64,000 nucleotides of DNA from Terriglobia bacterium (GTDB lineage: Bacteria; Acidobacteriota; Terriglobia; Terriglobales; Acidobacteriaceae): assembly GCA_020073495.1 (NCBI GenBank), contig JAIQFD010000007.1, forward strand, positions 101,666 through 165,665. The letters run 5' to 3'. Under the pieces are notes generated by a model. It made no database searches and was not told the DNA's origin. It saw only the letters and a list, made by a program, of their open reading frames with translations. Every line of letters starts with the position of its first letter. The stretch's first letter is position 1. Shown here piece by piece: positions 30,439-38,985 of the stretch. Both the position numbers and the translations under genes were made by a program.

Positions 30439-30451
30439 TCTGTGACGCTGT

Positions 30452-30505
30452 CATCCTGATCGAGGCACGCCCTGTTCGGCGTGCCGAGTCGAAGGACTCC
30501 TACCC
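30452..30505. repeat. REP-like palindrome (CATCCTGATCGAGGC type)
   Basis: Imperfect palindrome with arms GGCACGCC / GGCGTGCC, inside the words TCATCCTGATCGAG and GAGTCGAAGGACTCC. The same words recur at 40706-40754. Confidence 0.65.
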
Positions 30506-30520
30506 TCTTCGGAGCTGCTT

Positions 30521-30805
30521 ATGATCGTGCTTGCTGTCACCTGGAAGGCCCACCCCGGCAAAGAAGACGAAGTCGTGCGCGCGTTCTCCAACTTGCAAAC
30601 CGAATCGCGCAAGGAACCGGGCTGCGTCCTGTACATCGTCCACCGCGGACACGAGGACCGTTCCCTGTTCTTAGTCTACGAGCAGTACAAGGACGAAGCG
30701 GCCCTGGAGGCCCACCGCGCCACCGTGCACTTCAAGCAGTACGCGCGCGGGGAACTGCTCAAGCTCGGGGAGCGCGTGGAAGCCAACCTCTACGAACCGA
30801 TATAG
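30521..30805 (+). CDS. ABM-domain protein (antibiotic-monooxygenase fold)
   Basis: 94 residues, a dimeric alpha/beta-barrel fold. IVLAVTWKAHPGKEDEVVRA, then EPGCVLYIVHRGHEDRSLFLVYEQYKD, then the helix EALEAHRAT-like region and FKQYARGELL match the ABM family (YgiN/LsrG-like). Members oxidise quinols or isomerise small metabolites without cofactor; the substrate is unknown. Cytoplasmic. Confidence 0.82.
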   Translation: MIVLAVTWKAHPGKEDEVVRAFSNLQTESRKEPGCVLYIVHRGHEDRSLFLVYEQYKDEAALEAHRATVHFKQYARGELLKLGERVEANLYEPI

Positions 30806-30837
30806 CTATTCAAGAGTGAGCGTCTGCGCTTAGGTTG

Positions 30838-30925
30838 CATGCCACCGTGGAAGACCACGCCTTTAGGCGCGGGTTTATCGCGTTCCCTTAGTGCGAGCGG
30901 CTTTAGCCGCGGTGGAGCGTCTTAT
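30838..30925. repeat. CACCGTGG / GGCTTTAGCCGC palindromic repeat
   Basis: CCACCGTGGAAG and GCGGTGGAGCG border inner palindromes GCGCCTAAAGGCG-like and GCGGCTTTAGCCGC. Related words recur at 55008-55110 and 56487-56552. The right half codes for the last residues of the RidA protein. Confidence 0.65.
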
Positions 30926-31324
30926 GGCGATTCCCTGGATCTCGAATCTCGCTCCCAGCACCAGCGAGCCTGCGCCCAAGAATGCCCGCGCCGGAAATTC
31001 CCCGCGGAAGTAGGTCCGATAGATTGCGTTGAACCGGGAAAACAGCGACAGATCCGTGCAGTACACGGTGACATAGACCAAATCGTCCATCGTCATCTTC
31101 GCTTTACCGAGTACTTTTCGGAAACCTTCGAGCATCAACCTGGCCTCTTGTTCCACGTCCTCTGCGGCCCACTTCGTTTTTGGATCGAGCCCGATCCGCC
31201 CCGACAGATACATCGTTTCGCCGGCCAGCACGCCATCGCTGAACGGGAACTCCTTCGACTTTGGCAGGTTGACATACTTCCAGCCTTGCGACACGCCTCC
31301 GCCGCCGGCTCTTGCATTCTTCAT
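30875..31324 (-). CDS. RidA/YjgF-family protein with repeat-derived tail
   Basis: 149 residues. RidA core: FPFSDGVLAGETMYLSGRIG, a helix with MLEGFRKVL, then DLVYVTVYCTDLSLFSRFNA and FPARAFLGAGSLVLGARFEI with the catalytic Arg. RidA proteins hydrolyse reactive enamine/imine intermediates from PLP enzymes. The last 14 residues (RSTAAKAARTKGTR) and the stop codon are encoded by a dispersed palindromic repeat, so the natural C terminus was probably shorter or different. Confidence 0.82.
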   Translation of the reverse strand: MKNARAGGGGVSQGWKYVNLPKSKEFPFSDGVLAGETMYLSGRIGLDPKTKWAAEDVEQEARLMLEGFRKVLGKAKMTMDDLVYVTVYCTDLSLFSRFNAIYRTYFRGEFPARAFLGAGSLVLGARFEIQGIAIRRSTAAKAARTKGTR

Positions 31325-31419
31325 CGCTTCCTCCGAGGCTACACATCCTACGCGAAGAAAACCCAGCTGCCGTACTTGTTCTCTGCGTCCTCTGTGTCCT
31401 CTGCGGTTAGAATCTCGTC

Positions 31420-31983
31420 GTGTCGAAAAACGAAGTCGAGATCAAGTTTGTCATCTCCGACCTGCGCACTCTGGAGCGCAAGCTCCGCGCCCTGGGGTTC
31501 CGCCGCGTCACCCCCCGCACGCATGAGATGAACGTTCTCTACGACCTCCCGGGCTCCCCGCTGCGCCGCCGCGGCGAGATCCTGCGCCTCCGCGAGTACG
31601 GAGGCAAGTGGAAGCTCACTCACAAGTCCCGTGGCACTGCTGTCCGCCACAAGTCACGCGTCGAGATCGAGACCTCTGTCGCCGACGGCACTCAGACCGA
31701 TGGAATTTTGCACGCCCTCGGCTTCCGGCCTGCGTTTCGCTACGAGAAGTTCCGTTCCGAATGGACCGACGGGCAGGGCGAGGTGGTGCTCGACCACACG
31801 CCCATCGGCGACCTCGGGGAGATCGAGGGCACGCCTCGCTGGATCGACGCCACCGCCCGCCGCCTCGGCCTCTCGCCGCGCGATTACATCACCGATTCTT
31901 ACGCCGCGATGTTCTTGAAATGGAAAAAGCGCACCCGCAGCAAGGCCAGCGATATGACCTTCCGCGCCGTGCGCTCGAAATAG
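31420..31983 (+). CDS. CYTH-domain protein (CyaB/ThTPase-like)
   Basis: 187 residues from GTG. The E-x-E-x-K signature is NEVEIKF at residues 4-10. Basic strands follow (RRRGEILRLREYGGKWKLTHK and KSRVEIET), then VVLDHTPIGDLGEIEGTP, all facing the tunnel of the triphosphate-binding fold. It acts on a triphosphorylated substrate; class IV adenylate cyclase and thiamine triphosphatase are the main options. TAGAAT (31408-31413) ends 6 nt before the GTG, so the message is probably leaderless. Confidence 0.85.
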   Translation: MSKNEVEIKFVISDLRTLERKLRALGFRRVTPRTHEMNVLYDLPGSPLRRRGEILRLREYGGKWKLTHKSRGTAVRHKSRVEIETSVADGTQTDGILHALGFRPAFRYEKFRSEWTDGQGEVVLDHTPIGDLGEIEGTPRWIDATARRLGLSPRDYITDSYAAMFLKWKKRTRSKASDMTFRAVRSK

Positions 31984-32034
31984 TCATCCTCTAGGGCCTG
32001 GTGGCTCACCCGCGCCCGCCGGGCTCAGCTCCCG

Positions 32035-32478
32035 TTACGCCGCCGCTGACTTGGCCGCCTTATCGTATCCGATGGCCGCATAGTACTGCGCCCGATCAAA
32101 GAACCGCTCGACGCGGTGCAGCAGCTCCAATTCACCGAGCAGCTCAACCGGCTTCTCTGCAAATCCCTCGTTCTCCAGGAACTCCCACAGATGTTCCTTG
32201 GTGGCTGTGATCGCCCACAGCAGGTGGCTGAACGACACCCCCTGTGCCGCGCGCCGCGCCCCCAGCGCCGTATAACGGTGCTCGAGTTCGCTCTCCGCCT
32301 TCGTCGTGAGCCAGTCGTTCAAGTTGCGATAGATCTCGTAGCTGCGGTCTTTCAGCTCCGACGCGGGAACCTTCTTGAGATCTGCGCACTGGGGAGCGTG
32401 CTGGAATTTATGCAAGAGTCCATGCGCCAGTTGATCGGCATGGGTTTCGATGAGTCGCACCAAACGGATGGCCATCAT
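32035..32478 (-). CDS. All-helical protein, possibly RsbRD N-terminal-like
   Basis: 147 residues from the ATG at 32478 (AGGAGG 5 nt upstream; the adjacent ATG at 32475 is also possible). Predicted fully helical: RLVRLIETHADQLAHGLLHK, KDRSYEIYRNLNDWLTTKAE, RAAQGVSFSHLLWAITATKE and LLHRVERFFDRAQYYAAIGY. The order of helices and the EIYRNL...W pattern recall RsbRD N-terminal sensor domains of stressosome proteins, but without the STAS domain. Function unknown. Confidence 0.6.
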   Translation of the reverse strand: MMAIRLVRLIETHADQLAHGLLHKFQHAPQCADLKKVPASELKDRSYEIYRNLNDWLTTKAESELEHRYTALGARRAAQGVSFSHLLWAITATKEHLWEFLENEGFAEKPVELLGELELLHRVERFFDRAQYYAAIGYDKAAKSAAA

Positions 32479-32657
32479 AGGAGCCTCCTGTGGTGGATCT
32501 GTTCGAATTGTACCGCTGCGCGGCGCACAGGGATGCGCCTTTTGCACGCGGAATTTTCCAGATTCGCCGCTCCAGATACTCCCGCCCACCCCCTCGCACG
32601 CGTTACCATCGTAGCTGGCAGCCGCTTGGCTGCATCGAATAGCCGGTAATCGGACCC

Positions 32658-33470
32658 TTGTCTTTGTCTCCCAACGCGCTCCCCGATCCCGTCCAGCCGC
32701 TGGACTCGACCGAGGCTGTGGTTCCGCCCCCCCTGCGCGACCCCGTCTGGAATCTCTTGGATGTGCTGATGATAGTGGTCGTGGCTCTGGGTGGCATGGT
32801 GCTGTTCGGCACTGTGATCGGCCTTGGCCTGAGAGTGGCCGGCATCCCCCTGCCGGCAGAGATGTCGCCGCTGATGCTCCGGGTGATCCTGGGCGCCCAG
32901 TGTCTTGCCTACATCGTGGTGCTGATCTTCATGTATTACCTGGTCACGGGAGAGTACGGCCGCCGCTTCGCCGAAGCTGTGCACTGGGCCGCTCCGCCTG
33001 CCGGCGTCTGGCCCTACTATTTCGCCGGCGGCGTGGCTCTTTCCTTTGGCGTTGGCCTGCTCGGACACCTTCTGCCTTTCCCGCCTCATCTGCCCATCGA
33101 CAAGTATTTCCAGGACCGCGCCTCGGCCTGGCTCATAACCATCTTCGGCATCACCCTGGCGCCGCTGGTCGAAGAACTCTTTTACCGCGGATTTCTCTAT
33201 CCCGTGCTGGCGCGGCGCGTAGGCGTGACTGCGGGAACGGTGATCACTGCCGCCGCCTTCGCTCTGATGCACAGCGCGCAACTGGCGAACGCCTGGGGAC
33301 CGCTGTTCGTTCTCTTCCTCGTCGGCCTGGCGCTCACCATCGTCCGCATCGTCACCCGGTCGGTCGTGCCCGGGTTCCTGATGCACATCGCCTACAATGC
33401 CACCCTCTTCACCATGCTCTACATCGCCAGCGACGGCTTCCGCCATCTGGAAAAGGTCCTTCAGCAATAG
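32658..33470 (+). CDS. CPBP-family intramembrane metalloprotease
   Basis: 270 residues from TTG 32658, about seven TM helices. CPBP (Rce1/Abi) motifs: APLVEELFYRGFLYPVLARR (motif 1, Glu-Glu and Arg), AAFALMHSAQ (motif 2, F-x3-H) and VPGFLMHIAYNATLF (motif 3, H-x3-N). Bacterial members process or protect against peptides; some handle prenylated proteins. The substrate is unknown. Confidence 0.88.
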   Translation: MSLSPNALPDPVQPLDSTEAVVPPPLRDPVWNLLDVLMIVVVALGGMVLFGTVIGLGLRVAGIPLPAEMSPLMLRVILGAQCLAYIVVLIFMYYLVTGEYGRRFAEAVHWAAPPAGVWPYYFAGGVALSFGVGLLGHLLPFPPHLPIDKYFQDRASAWLITIFGITLAPLVEELFYRGFLYPVLARRVGVTAGTVITAAAFALMHSAQLANAWGPLFVLFLVGLALTIVRIVTRSVVPGFLMHIAYNATLFTMLYIASDGFRHLEKVLQQ

Positions 33471-33564
33471 CTGCCGCCTGCCCTTACGTAACCTGTGGAT
33501 CGTTCTTCCCGCATGGCTGAAGGGTGACCGCTCGTGTTATCGTTTGTTCTTATCGAGTATTCCC

Positions 33565-34287
33565 ATGACCGAACCCCGTCAGCAGTTGCTCGAACTCCTG
33601 TCCGATCGTTCCTTCAAGCTTGGTGAGTTCAAGCTTTCTTCCGGCGCCACCAGCGATTACTACATCGACTGCCGCACCACGACGCTGCACGCCGAAGGAG
33701 CTCGCCTCAGCGGCCGCGTCGTTCTGGACAAGATCAAGCACCGTGGCTGGCAGCCCCAGGGCATCGGCGGCATGACCCTGGGCGCCGATCCCATCGTCAC
33801 CGCGGTCAGCGTCCTGAGCGCGCAAGCCGTCCAGACCCGATTCCCGGCCCGCAGCAAGGACTTCGATCGCGAGCCCTTCTTCATCCACGGGTTCCTCGTC
33901 CGCAAGGCCGAGAAGGCTCACGGCACCGCTCAGCGCATCGAGGGCTTCCAGGAACAGGGCGCCAAGGTCGTCATCGTGGAGGACGTATGCACCACCGGCG
34001 CCTCCACCATCGCGGCCATCGAGGCCGCCCGCCAGGCCGGCATGAAAGTGATTGGCATCATCTGCCTGGTGGAGCGCGAAGAGGCCGGAGGCCGCGCCAA
34101 CATCGAGAAAGCCGCCGGTGATGCCGAGTTCATCTCCATCTTCAAGGCGTCCGAGGTCCGCGCCGAGCACTTGAAACGCAAGGCCGACCCGACGGCTTTC
34201 GCCCCCAGCGCCAAGTGCGATCTCTGCGACCGTCCCGCGGTCACCAATTCGCCTCGCAATGCGTGCGAAGTCCACCGGGCCGGATAG
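33565..34287 (+). CDS. pyrE: Orotate phosphoribosyltransferase
   Basis: 240 residues from the ATG at 33565. FKLSSGATSDYYIDCRTTTL at the N terminus, then GIGGMTLGADPIVTA, and the PRPP loop VVIVEDVCTTGASTIAAIEA (about 133-152). It makes OMP from orotate and PRPP. The last 40 residues carry a short Cys pair (AKCDLCDRPAV) not present in the E. coli enzyme, suggestive of a small metal-binding tail. mtnA follows after 3 bp. Confidence 0.93.
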   Translation: MTEPRQQLLELLSDRSFKLGEFKLSSGATSDYYIDCRTTTLHAEGARLSGRVVLDKIKHRGWQPQGIGGMTLGADPIVTAVSVLSAQAVQTRFPARSKDFDREPFFIHGFLVRKAEKAHGTAQRIEGFQEQGAKVVIVEDVCTTGASTIAAIEAARQAGMKVIGIICLVEREEAGGRANIEKAAGDAEFISIFKASEVRAEHLKRKADPTAFAPSAKCDLCDRPAVTNSPRNACEVHRAG

Positions 34288-34290
34288 CCG

Positions 34291-35346
34291 ATGATCAAGA
34301 CCGTCGAATGGACTGATTCCGGCATCCGCCTCATTGATCAGACCAAGCTGCCGACCGAAGAGCGCTACGTCACCTGCACCACCTACGAAGAGGTCGCCGA
34401 CGCCATCAAGAAAATGGTCGTGCGCGGAGCGCCCGCAATCGGCGTGGCCGCCGCCATGGGCATCGCCCTCGGCGCGCGTGACGCCGAAGGCGGCCACGTC
34501 GCCGAGTTCCGCCGCGGCTTCGCAGAGATCTGCGACACTCTCGCCGAGACCCGCCCCACCGCCGTCAATCTCTTCTGGGCCATCCGCCGCATGAAGGACA
34601 AGTTCGAGAGCCTCAGCGAGCAGCCGGTCGCGCGCATCAAGCAGGAACTCATCGCCGAGGCCCAGCGCATCTACCTCGAGGACCTCGCCGTCAACGAAGC
34701 CATGGGCAGGCACGGCGCCGCGCTCATGCCTTCCACCGGTAACGTTTTGACGCACTGCAATGCGGGCGCGCTGGCCACCGCCGGCGGCTACGGCACCGCG
34801 CTCGGCGTCATACGCGCCGCTGTCGAAGCGGGCAAGAAGATCTCGGTGTATGCCGACGAGACCCGGCCCTTCCTGCAAGGCTCGCGGCTTACCGCGTGGG
34901 AATTGATGAAGGATGGCATCCCGACCACCGTCATCTCCGACAACATGGCCGGCTCCATGATGCGCCTGGGAAAGATCCAGGCCGTGGTGGTCGGCGCCGA
35001 CCGCGTCGCCGCCAACGGTGATGTCGCCAACAAGATCGGCACCTACTCTGTCGCGGTGCTCGCCAGGGAGAACAACATCCCCTTCTACGTCGCCGCGCCC
35101 TGGTCCACTATCGACCTGGAAACACCTTCGGGCGACAAGATCCCCATTGAGCAGCGTTCCGCGCGCGAGGTCACCCACGTCGGCGGCACGCAGATCGCCC
35201 CCGACGGTGTGCGCGTCGAGAATCCCGCCTTCGATGTGACCCCGGCGCGCTACGTCACTGCCCTCATCACCGAGCGCGGCATCGCCAAGGCGCCCTATGA
35301 GGAATCCCTGCAGCGCCTCGCCGGATCAGCGCCAGTGACCGGGTGA
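34291..35346 (+). CDS. mtnA: S-methyl-5-thioribose-1-phosphate isomerase
   Basis: 351 residues. eIF2B-like fold with [20 protein letters not shown], the catalytic Cys in [23 protein letters not shown] sequence (about residue 153) and the catalytic Asp in [20 protein letters not shown] (about 233). It isomerises methylthioribose-1-phosphate to the ribulose form in methionine salvage. Translationally close to pyrE (3-bp gap); no other salvage gene is nearby. Confidence 0.95.
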   Translation: MIKTVEWTDSGIRLIDQTKLPTEERYVTCTTYEEVADAIKKMVVRGAPAIGVAAAMGIALGARDAEGGHVAEFRRGFAEICDTLAETRPTAVNLFWAIRRMKDKFESLSEQPVARIKQELIAEAQRIYLEDLAVNEAMGRHGAALMPSTGNVLTHCNAGALATAGGYGTALGVIRAAVEAGKKISVYADETRPFLQGSRLTAWELMKDGIPTTVISDNMAGSMMRLGKIQAVVVGADRVAANGDVANKIGTYSVAVLARENNIPFYVAAPWSTIDLETPSGDKIPIEQRSAREVTHVGGTQIAPDGVRVENPAFDVTPARYVTALITERGIAKAPYEESLQRLAGSAPVTG

Positions 35347-35422
35347 TGCCGGGAACCTTTGCGGCCCGTCCGTCGTATCTTTGATCAGGAGGCGCAAGGC
35401 GTGTGCGCCTCGGGAGTCCGCC

Positions 35423-35617
35423 ATGCTGACGTTCATTCTCTGGTGCATCCTGTTCGTGCTCTGCTGGCCATGCGCCCTGCTGGCTCTTGTGCTCTACCCC
35501 TTCGTCTGGCTTCTGCTCCTGCCGTTCCGCTTGCTCGGCATCGCTGTCGAAGGCGCATTGCTGTTGGTCTGGTCGATTGTGGTTCTCCCCTTCCGTGTCC
35601 TACGGCACGCCTTTTGA
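35423..35617 (+). CDS. Small two-helix membrane protein
   Basis: 64 residues from the ATG at 35423 (GGGAG upstream). Two hydrophobic segments rich in Leu, Cys and Trp (FILWCILFVLCWPCALLALV and LLLPFRLLGIAVEGALLLVW), with a short basic C terminus (RVLRHAF). No known family. It stands between mtnA and the convergent CoA-transferase genes. Confidence 0.55.
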   Translation: MLTFILWCILFVLCWPCALLALVLYPFVWLLLLPFRLLGIAVEGALLLVWSIVVLPFRVLRHAF

Positions 35618-35682
35618 GCAGAGAAATAGGCGCGGAGCTGCCCGCGCCTTTCTGGGTACTGAGTACCGAGTACTGAGTACTC

Positions 35683-36384
35683 CTATTCGCTCATCACCTT
35701 CAGCTTCGGACTGATGATCAGCGTCGCCTCCGTCGCCTTCTGCACGTCGTCCGCGGTCAGCCCGGGCGCGATCTCCTCCAGCACCAGGCCGGTGGGCGTC
35801 ACCCGCATGTAGGCCATCTCGGTCACGATGGTGTCCACGACCTTCACGCCAGTCAACGGCAGGGTGCACTTCTTCAGGATCTTCGGCGCGCCCTCGCGCG
35901 TGGTGTGCTCCATGGCGATGATCACCCGCCGCGCTCCCGCCACCAGGTCCATGGCGCCGCCCATGCCTTTGACCATCTTGCCGGGGATCATCCAGTTCGC
36001 CAGGTTCCCTTCCTCGTCCACTTCCATCGCGCCGAGCACGCTCAGGTCCACGTGCCCGCCGCGGATCATGGCGAACGAGTCGGCGCTGGAAAAATAGGAC
36101 GTCCCGGGAATCTCGGTCACCGTCTCCTTCCCGGCGTTGATCAGGTCGGCATCCTCCTGCCCTTCGATGGGGAACGGCCCGATGCCCAGCATGCCGTTCT
36201 CGCTCTGTAGCACCACGTCCATGCCCTTGGGCACGAAGTTGGCCACCAGCGTCGGCATGCCGATGCCCAGGTTGACGTAGAACCCGTCGCGCAGCTCCTG
36301 CGCCACGCGCTTCACGATCCGGTCCCGCTTGATCGTGTCCTTCTGCTTGTCGACCTTACTCGGTGTCGTTGGTGTCGTTGCCAT
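35683..36384 (-). CDS. scoB: 3-oxoacid CoA-transferase, subunit B
   Basis: 233 residues from the ATG at 36384 (AGGAA upstream). [20 protein letters not shown], the catalytic Glu in [16 protein letters not shown] (about residue 51), [15 protein letters not shown] and [16 protein letters not shown] are typical of the beta chain. With subunit A it transfers CoA between succinyl-CoA and acetoacetate or related 3-oxoacids. The two subunit genes are separated by a small gene flanked by 9-bp repeat arrays. Confidence 0.93.
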   Translation of the reverse strand: MATTPTTPSKVDKQKDTIKRDRIVKRVAQELRDGFYVNLGIGMPTLVANFVPKGMDVVLQSENGMLGIGPFPIEGQEDADLINAGKETVTEIPGTSYFSSADSFAMIRGGHVDLSVLGAMEVDEEGNLANWMIPGKMVKGMGGAMDLVAGARRVIIAMEHTTREGAPKILKKCTLPLTGVKVVDTIVTEMAYMRVTPTGLVLEEIAPGLTADDVQKATEATLIISPKLKVMSE

Positions 36385-36399
36385 ATAGGATTCCTTATC

Positions 36400-36440
36400 G
36401 ATCACGGCGATCATGGCAATCCCGGCGATCCCGGCGATTG
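36400..36440. repeat. 9-bp array (GATCCCGGC units)
   Basis: Exact 9-nt period: GATCACGGC, GATCATGGC, AATCCCGGC, GATCCCGGC, then GATT. It ends 2 bp from the stop codon of the small gene at 36442. Confidence 0.85.
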
Positions 36441-36441
36441 C

Positions 36442-36723
36442 TCACCACGCCGCTTCCGTCCGCCGAAACTCGGTCAGCGCTCTCTCCAACTCTTCGTACG
36501 AGGTGCTCGCGTCGGCGTCCGATTGCTTCTTGTACTTGTACGCAACCGCGAGCAGCTCGCCGTAAGGGTCCTCGATCCCGCCCATGGCGTAATCGTACGC
36601 CGGTGCCATCACCGCGATCTCCGCCGCCAAGTCGCCCAGCGTGAACTGCCCCTCTTCGTACATGCGGAGATACCGCAGTACGCTCGCCCTTACTTCCTCG
36701 ATGGTACTGTCTGGAGCTGGCAT
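36442..36723 (-). CDS. Small acidic protein between CoA-transferase subunit genes
   Basis: 93 residues from the ATG at 36723. MPAPDSTIEEVRASVLRYLR, then MYEEGQFTLGDLAAEIAVMA and ELLAVAYKYKKQSDADASTS; mostly helical, no known motif. Both ends touch 9-bp repeat arrays, and the reading frame continues upstream through the array, so the true start is uncertain. No canonical ribosome site. Its insertion between two subunit genes that are normally adjacent suggests a later arrival. Confidence 0.6.
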   Translation of the reverse strand: MPAPDSTIEEVRASVLRYLRMYEEGQFTLGDLAAEIAVMAPAYDYAMGGIEDPYGELLAVAYKYKKQSDADASTSYEELERALTEFRRTEAAW

Positions 36724-36726
36724 TCC

Positions 36727-36767
36727 GATCCCGGCGATCACGGCGATGTTGGCAATCCCGGCGATTA
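36727..36767. repeat. 9-bp array starting at the scoA stop codon
   Basis: GATCCCGGC, GATCACGGC, GATGTTGGC, AATCCCGGC, then GAT merging with TTA, the complement of the scoA stop (36765-36767). Confidence 0.85.
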
Positions 36768-37466
36768 TGCCGTTGCTTTCCGCACCGTCCTCTTCTCGAT
36801 GCGCTTTTCGTAATTCACGCCCTGGAAGATCCGCTTCACGTACACGCTCGGCGTGTGCACCAGGTCCGGGTCGAGCTGCCCCACGTCGACCAGCTCTTCG
36901 ACCTCTGCGATCGTGACCTTCGCCGCCGTCGCCATCATGGGGTTGAAGTTCCGCGCCGTTTTGCGATACACGAGGTTGCCCCACTTGTCGCCCTTCCACG
37001 CCTTGATGAGCGCAAAATCGGCGCGCAGCGCCCGCTCCATGATGTATTTCCGCCCCTCGAACTCGCGCACTTCCTTACCGTCGGCGATCACCGTGCCGTA
37101 GCCGGTCGGGGTGAAAAACGCTGGGATGCCCGCGCCACCCGCCCGCATCCGCTCCGCGAACGTGCCCTGCGGGTTCAGCTCCAGCTCCAGCTCCCCGCTC
37201 AGCACCATCTGTTCCAGCTTCTTGTTCTCACCGACGTAGGTGCCGATGTGTTTCTTGATCGCGCCGGCGAAGAGCAGCTTGCCCAGGCCGAACTCGTCCA
37301 CCCCGGCGTTGTTGCTCATGGTGGTCAGATTCTTGACGCCCTTGCGGATCAGCGCATCGATCAGGTTCTCGGGGATTCCGCACAACCCGAACCCGCCCAC
37401 CATGATGCTGGCCCCGTCCTGGATGTCCTTCACCGCTTCATCTGCATTGGCTACGACTTTGTTCAT
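36765..37466 (-). CDS. scoA: 3-oxoacid CoA-transferase, subunit A
   Basis: 233 residues from the ATG at 37466 (GGAG 8 nt upstream). [20 protein letters not shown], the [18 protein letters not shown] block, [20 protein letters not shown] and [20 protein letters not shown] are diagnostic of the alpha chain. It pairs with the B subunit at 35683. It lies downstream of the aromatic amino-acid genes on the same strand, which may reflect aromatic or ketone-body catabolism, but no degradative genes are present to confirm this. Confidence 0.93.
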   Translation of the reverse strand: MNKVVANADEAVKDIQDGASIMVGGFGLCGIPENLIDALIRKGVKNLTTMSNNAGVDEFGLGKLLFAGAIKKHIGTYVGENKKLEQMVLSGELELELNPQGTFAERMRAGGAGIPAFFTPTGYGTVIADGKEVREFEGRKYIMERALRADFALIKAWKGDKWGNLVYRKTARNFNPMMATAAKVTIAEVEELVDVGQLDPDLVHTPSVYVKRIFQGVNYEKRIEKRTVRKATA

Positions 37467-37551
37467 GATGACACTCCACACTCAGCGAACCCGCGATTCT
37501 ACTTATCTGTGGTGCGGCGGCGCAAATGCCGGGGCGGGGAGATGCTGCGGC

Positions 37552-37995
37552 TCACTTCTTTCGTACGTGCAGAACCTTCTGTACTTCGGCGACCACATCA
37601 CCGGCCTCGTCTTTGACCTCGACCAGGAATGTCGGTTCGACTTTCTCCTGGGTCTTGAGTTTCTCCCGGATCTCCTCGATCTGCGCCTCAGACAAGCGGA
37701 ACTCTGCTTTCACTCTCCCCTTGCCTGGCTTCCGGAAGCGGATCGTCGCCGCCTTGTCCCAGACGATGTAATCCCGCCCCAGGTTCGCGAGCAGCATCAA
37801 CATGTAAAAAGGGTCGGTCATCGAGTAGAGCGACCCGCCGTAATGGGTCCCGACGTAATTCTTGTTCCAGCGTTTCATCTTCATCTCGACGTCGATGGCC
37901 CTCATGTCCGGATCGATCCGTTGGACGCGAATGCCGGCGCCCAGCAGTGGAGGCCAAAGGTTGATCCATTTCAGCCGGTTGCGCTTGCTCTTCAT
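37552..37995 (-). CDS. DUF4442 hot-dog-fold protein
   Basis: 147 residues. The ATG at 37995 overlaps the tyrA stop (ATGA). NLWPPLLGAGIRVQRIDPDM, then NYVGTHYGGSLYSMTDPFYM and ATIRFRKPGKGRVKAEFRLS match the DUF4442 branch of thioesterase-like hot-dog proteins. Acyl-CoA thioester cleavage is plausible but untested. The coupling to tyrA is probably operonic convenience. Confidence 0.82.
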   Translation of the reverse strand: MKSKRNRLKWINLWPPLLGAGIRVQRIDPDMRAIDVEMKMKRWNKNYVGTHYGGSLYSMTDPFYMLMLLANLGRDYIVWDKAATIRFRKPGKGRVKAEFRLSEAQIEEIREKLKTQEKVEPTFLVEVKDEAGDVVAEVQKVLHVRKK

Positions 37996-38852
37996 TTGAA
38001 CTTGTTGCCGCGCTCGAATTCTTCGCGCAGGCCCGCGGTTTTCAGGTTCTCGCGGATGTAGGCCAGCTTCTGCTCCAGCCGCAGCAGCGCCTCTTCGATG
38101 TTCTGCGTGTTGGTCATGGCGACATCGCGCCACATGGAGTAGGGGCTGGCCGCGATGCGCGTCATCTCCCGGAGCGCCCGCCCGCCGATCGCCTGGACGT
38201 CCGGATCGCCCCCCACTTCCTCCACCAGCGTGCTGGCCAGCGCGGTCGAGATCATCTGCGGCAGGTGGCTGATCCACGCGCACAAGCGGTCGTGCCGGTC
38301 GGCGTCCATGATGCTTGGCTTCGCCCCGATCTTCTCCACCAGCCCGACCCACTCGTTCCCGCGTCCTTCGAAATCTTGCGGGGCGCGGCCGCCCCCGGCT
38401 GCGAGAGGAGTGAATAACCAGACTGCCCCCTCGAACAGCTCCGCATCCGCCTGCTCGATCCCGCTTCTTTCTTTCCCCGCCATCGGATGCCCGGGCAGGA
38501 AGCGCTTCCCGGCCTCCCTTCCCAGGACCGCCCGCGCGCGCTCCACGATCTCCTTCTTCGTGCTGCCTACATCGGTGATCAGCGCCTCCGGCGGCAACTT
38601 TGGCGCGATGCGATCGATGAGATCGAGGATCGCCCCCACCGGCGTGGCCAGCACCACCACGTCGCTGCCCGCCACTGCGTGCACAGGATCGCTCGAGCCG
38701 TCATCGATGGCGCCCACACGCCGCGCCCGCTCCAACACCTCCGAGCGGTCGCAGCCCACGACCTTGGCTGCAAGTCCGCGCTTCTTCGCCGCCAGCGCCA
38801 CCGACCCGCCGATCAGGCCGGTTCCGATGATAGTGATTTGCCCAAAGGCCAT
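37992..38852 (-). CDS. tyrA: Prephenate dehydrogenase
   Basis: 286 residues. Rossmann loop ITIIGTGLIGGSVALAAKKR, VVVLATPVGAILDLIDRIAP, DVGSTKKEIVERA, the substrate motif FLPGHPMAGKERSG, and the catalytic His region CAWISHLPQMISTALA. It oxidatively decarboxylates prephenate towards tyrosine, using NAD(P). No ACT domain is fused, so feedback control must come from elsewhere, for example the DAHP synthase. Part of the aroQ-aroF-tyrA block. Confidence 0.93.
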   Translation of the reverse strand: MAFGQITIIGTGLIGGSVALAAKKRGLAAKVVGCDRSEVLERARRVGAIDDGSSDPVHAVAGSDVVVLATPVGAILDLIDRIAPKLPPEALITDVGSTKKEIVERARAVLGREAGKRFLPGHPMAGKERSGIEQADAELFEGAVWLFTPLAAGGGRAPQDFEGRGNEWVGLVEKIGAKPSIMDADRHDRLCAWISHLPQMISTALASTLVEEVGGDPDVQAIGGRALREMTRIAASPYSMWRDVAMTNTQNIEEALLRLEQKLAYIRENLKTAGLREEFERGNKFK

Positions 38853-38865
38853 AGATGACTAAACC

Positions 38866-38980
38866 GCAGAGACCACAGAGATCGCAGAGGATGGTAATTC
38901 AGTTTTCCTGCCGCCCACATCGCAACAGACACCAGAATCTCTGCGTTCTCTGCGTTCTCTGCGTACTCTGCGGTTAAACG
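38866..38980. repeat. CGCAGAGA / CTCTGCGT word repeats upstream of tyrA
   Basis: ACCGCAGAGACCACAGAGATC on the left and a tandem of TCTCTGCGT words ending CTCTGCGGTT on the right form an imperfect inverted pair. The same words occur at 31378-31405 and, altered, inside nrdJ at 57286. Confidence 0.65.
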
Positions 38981-38985
38981 CGTCC

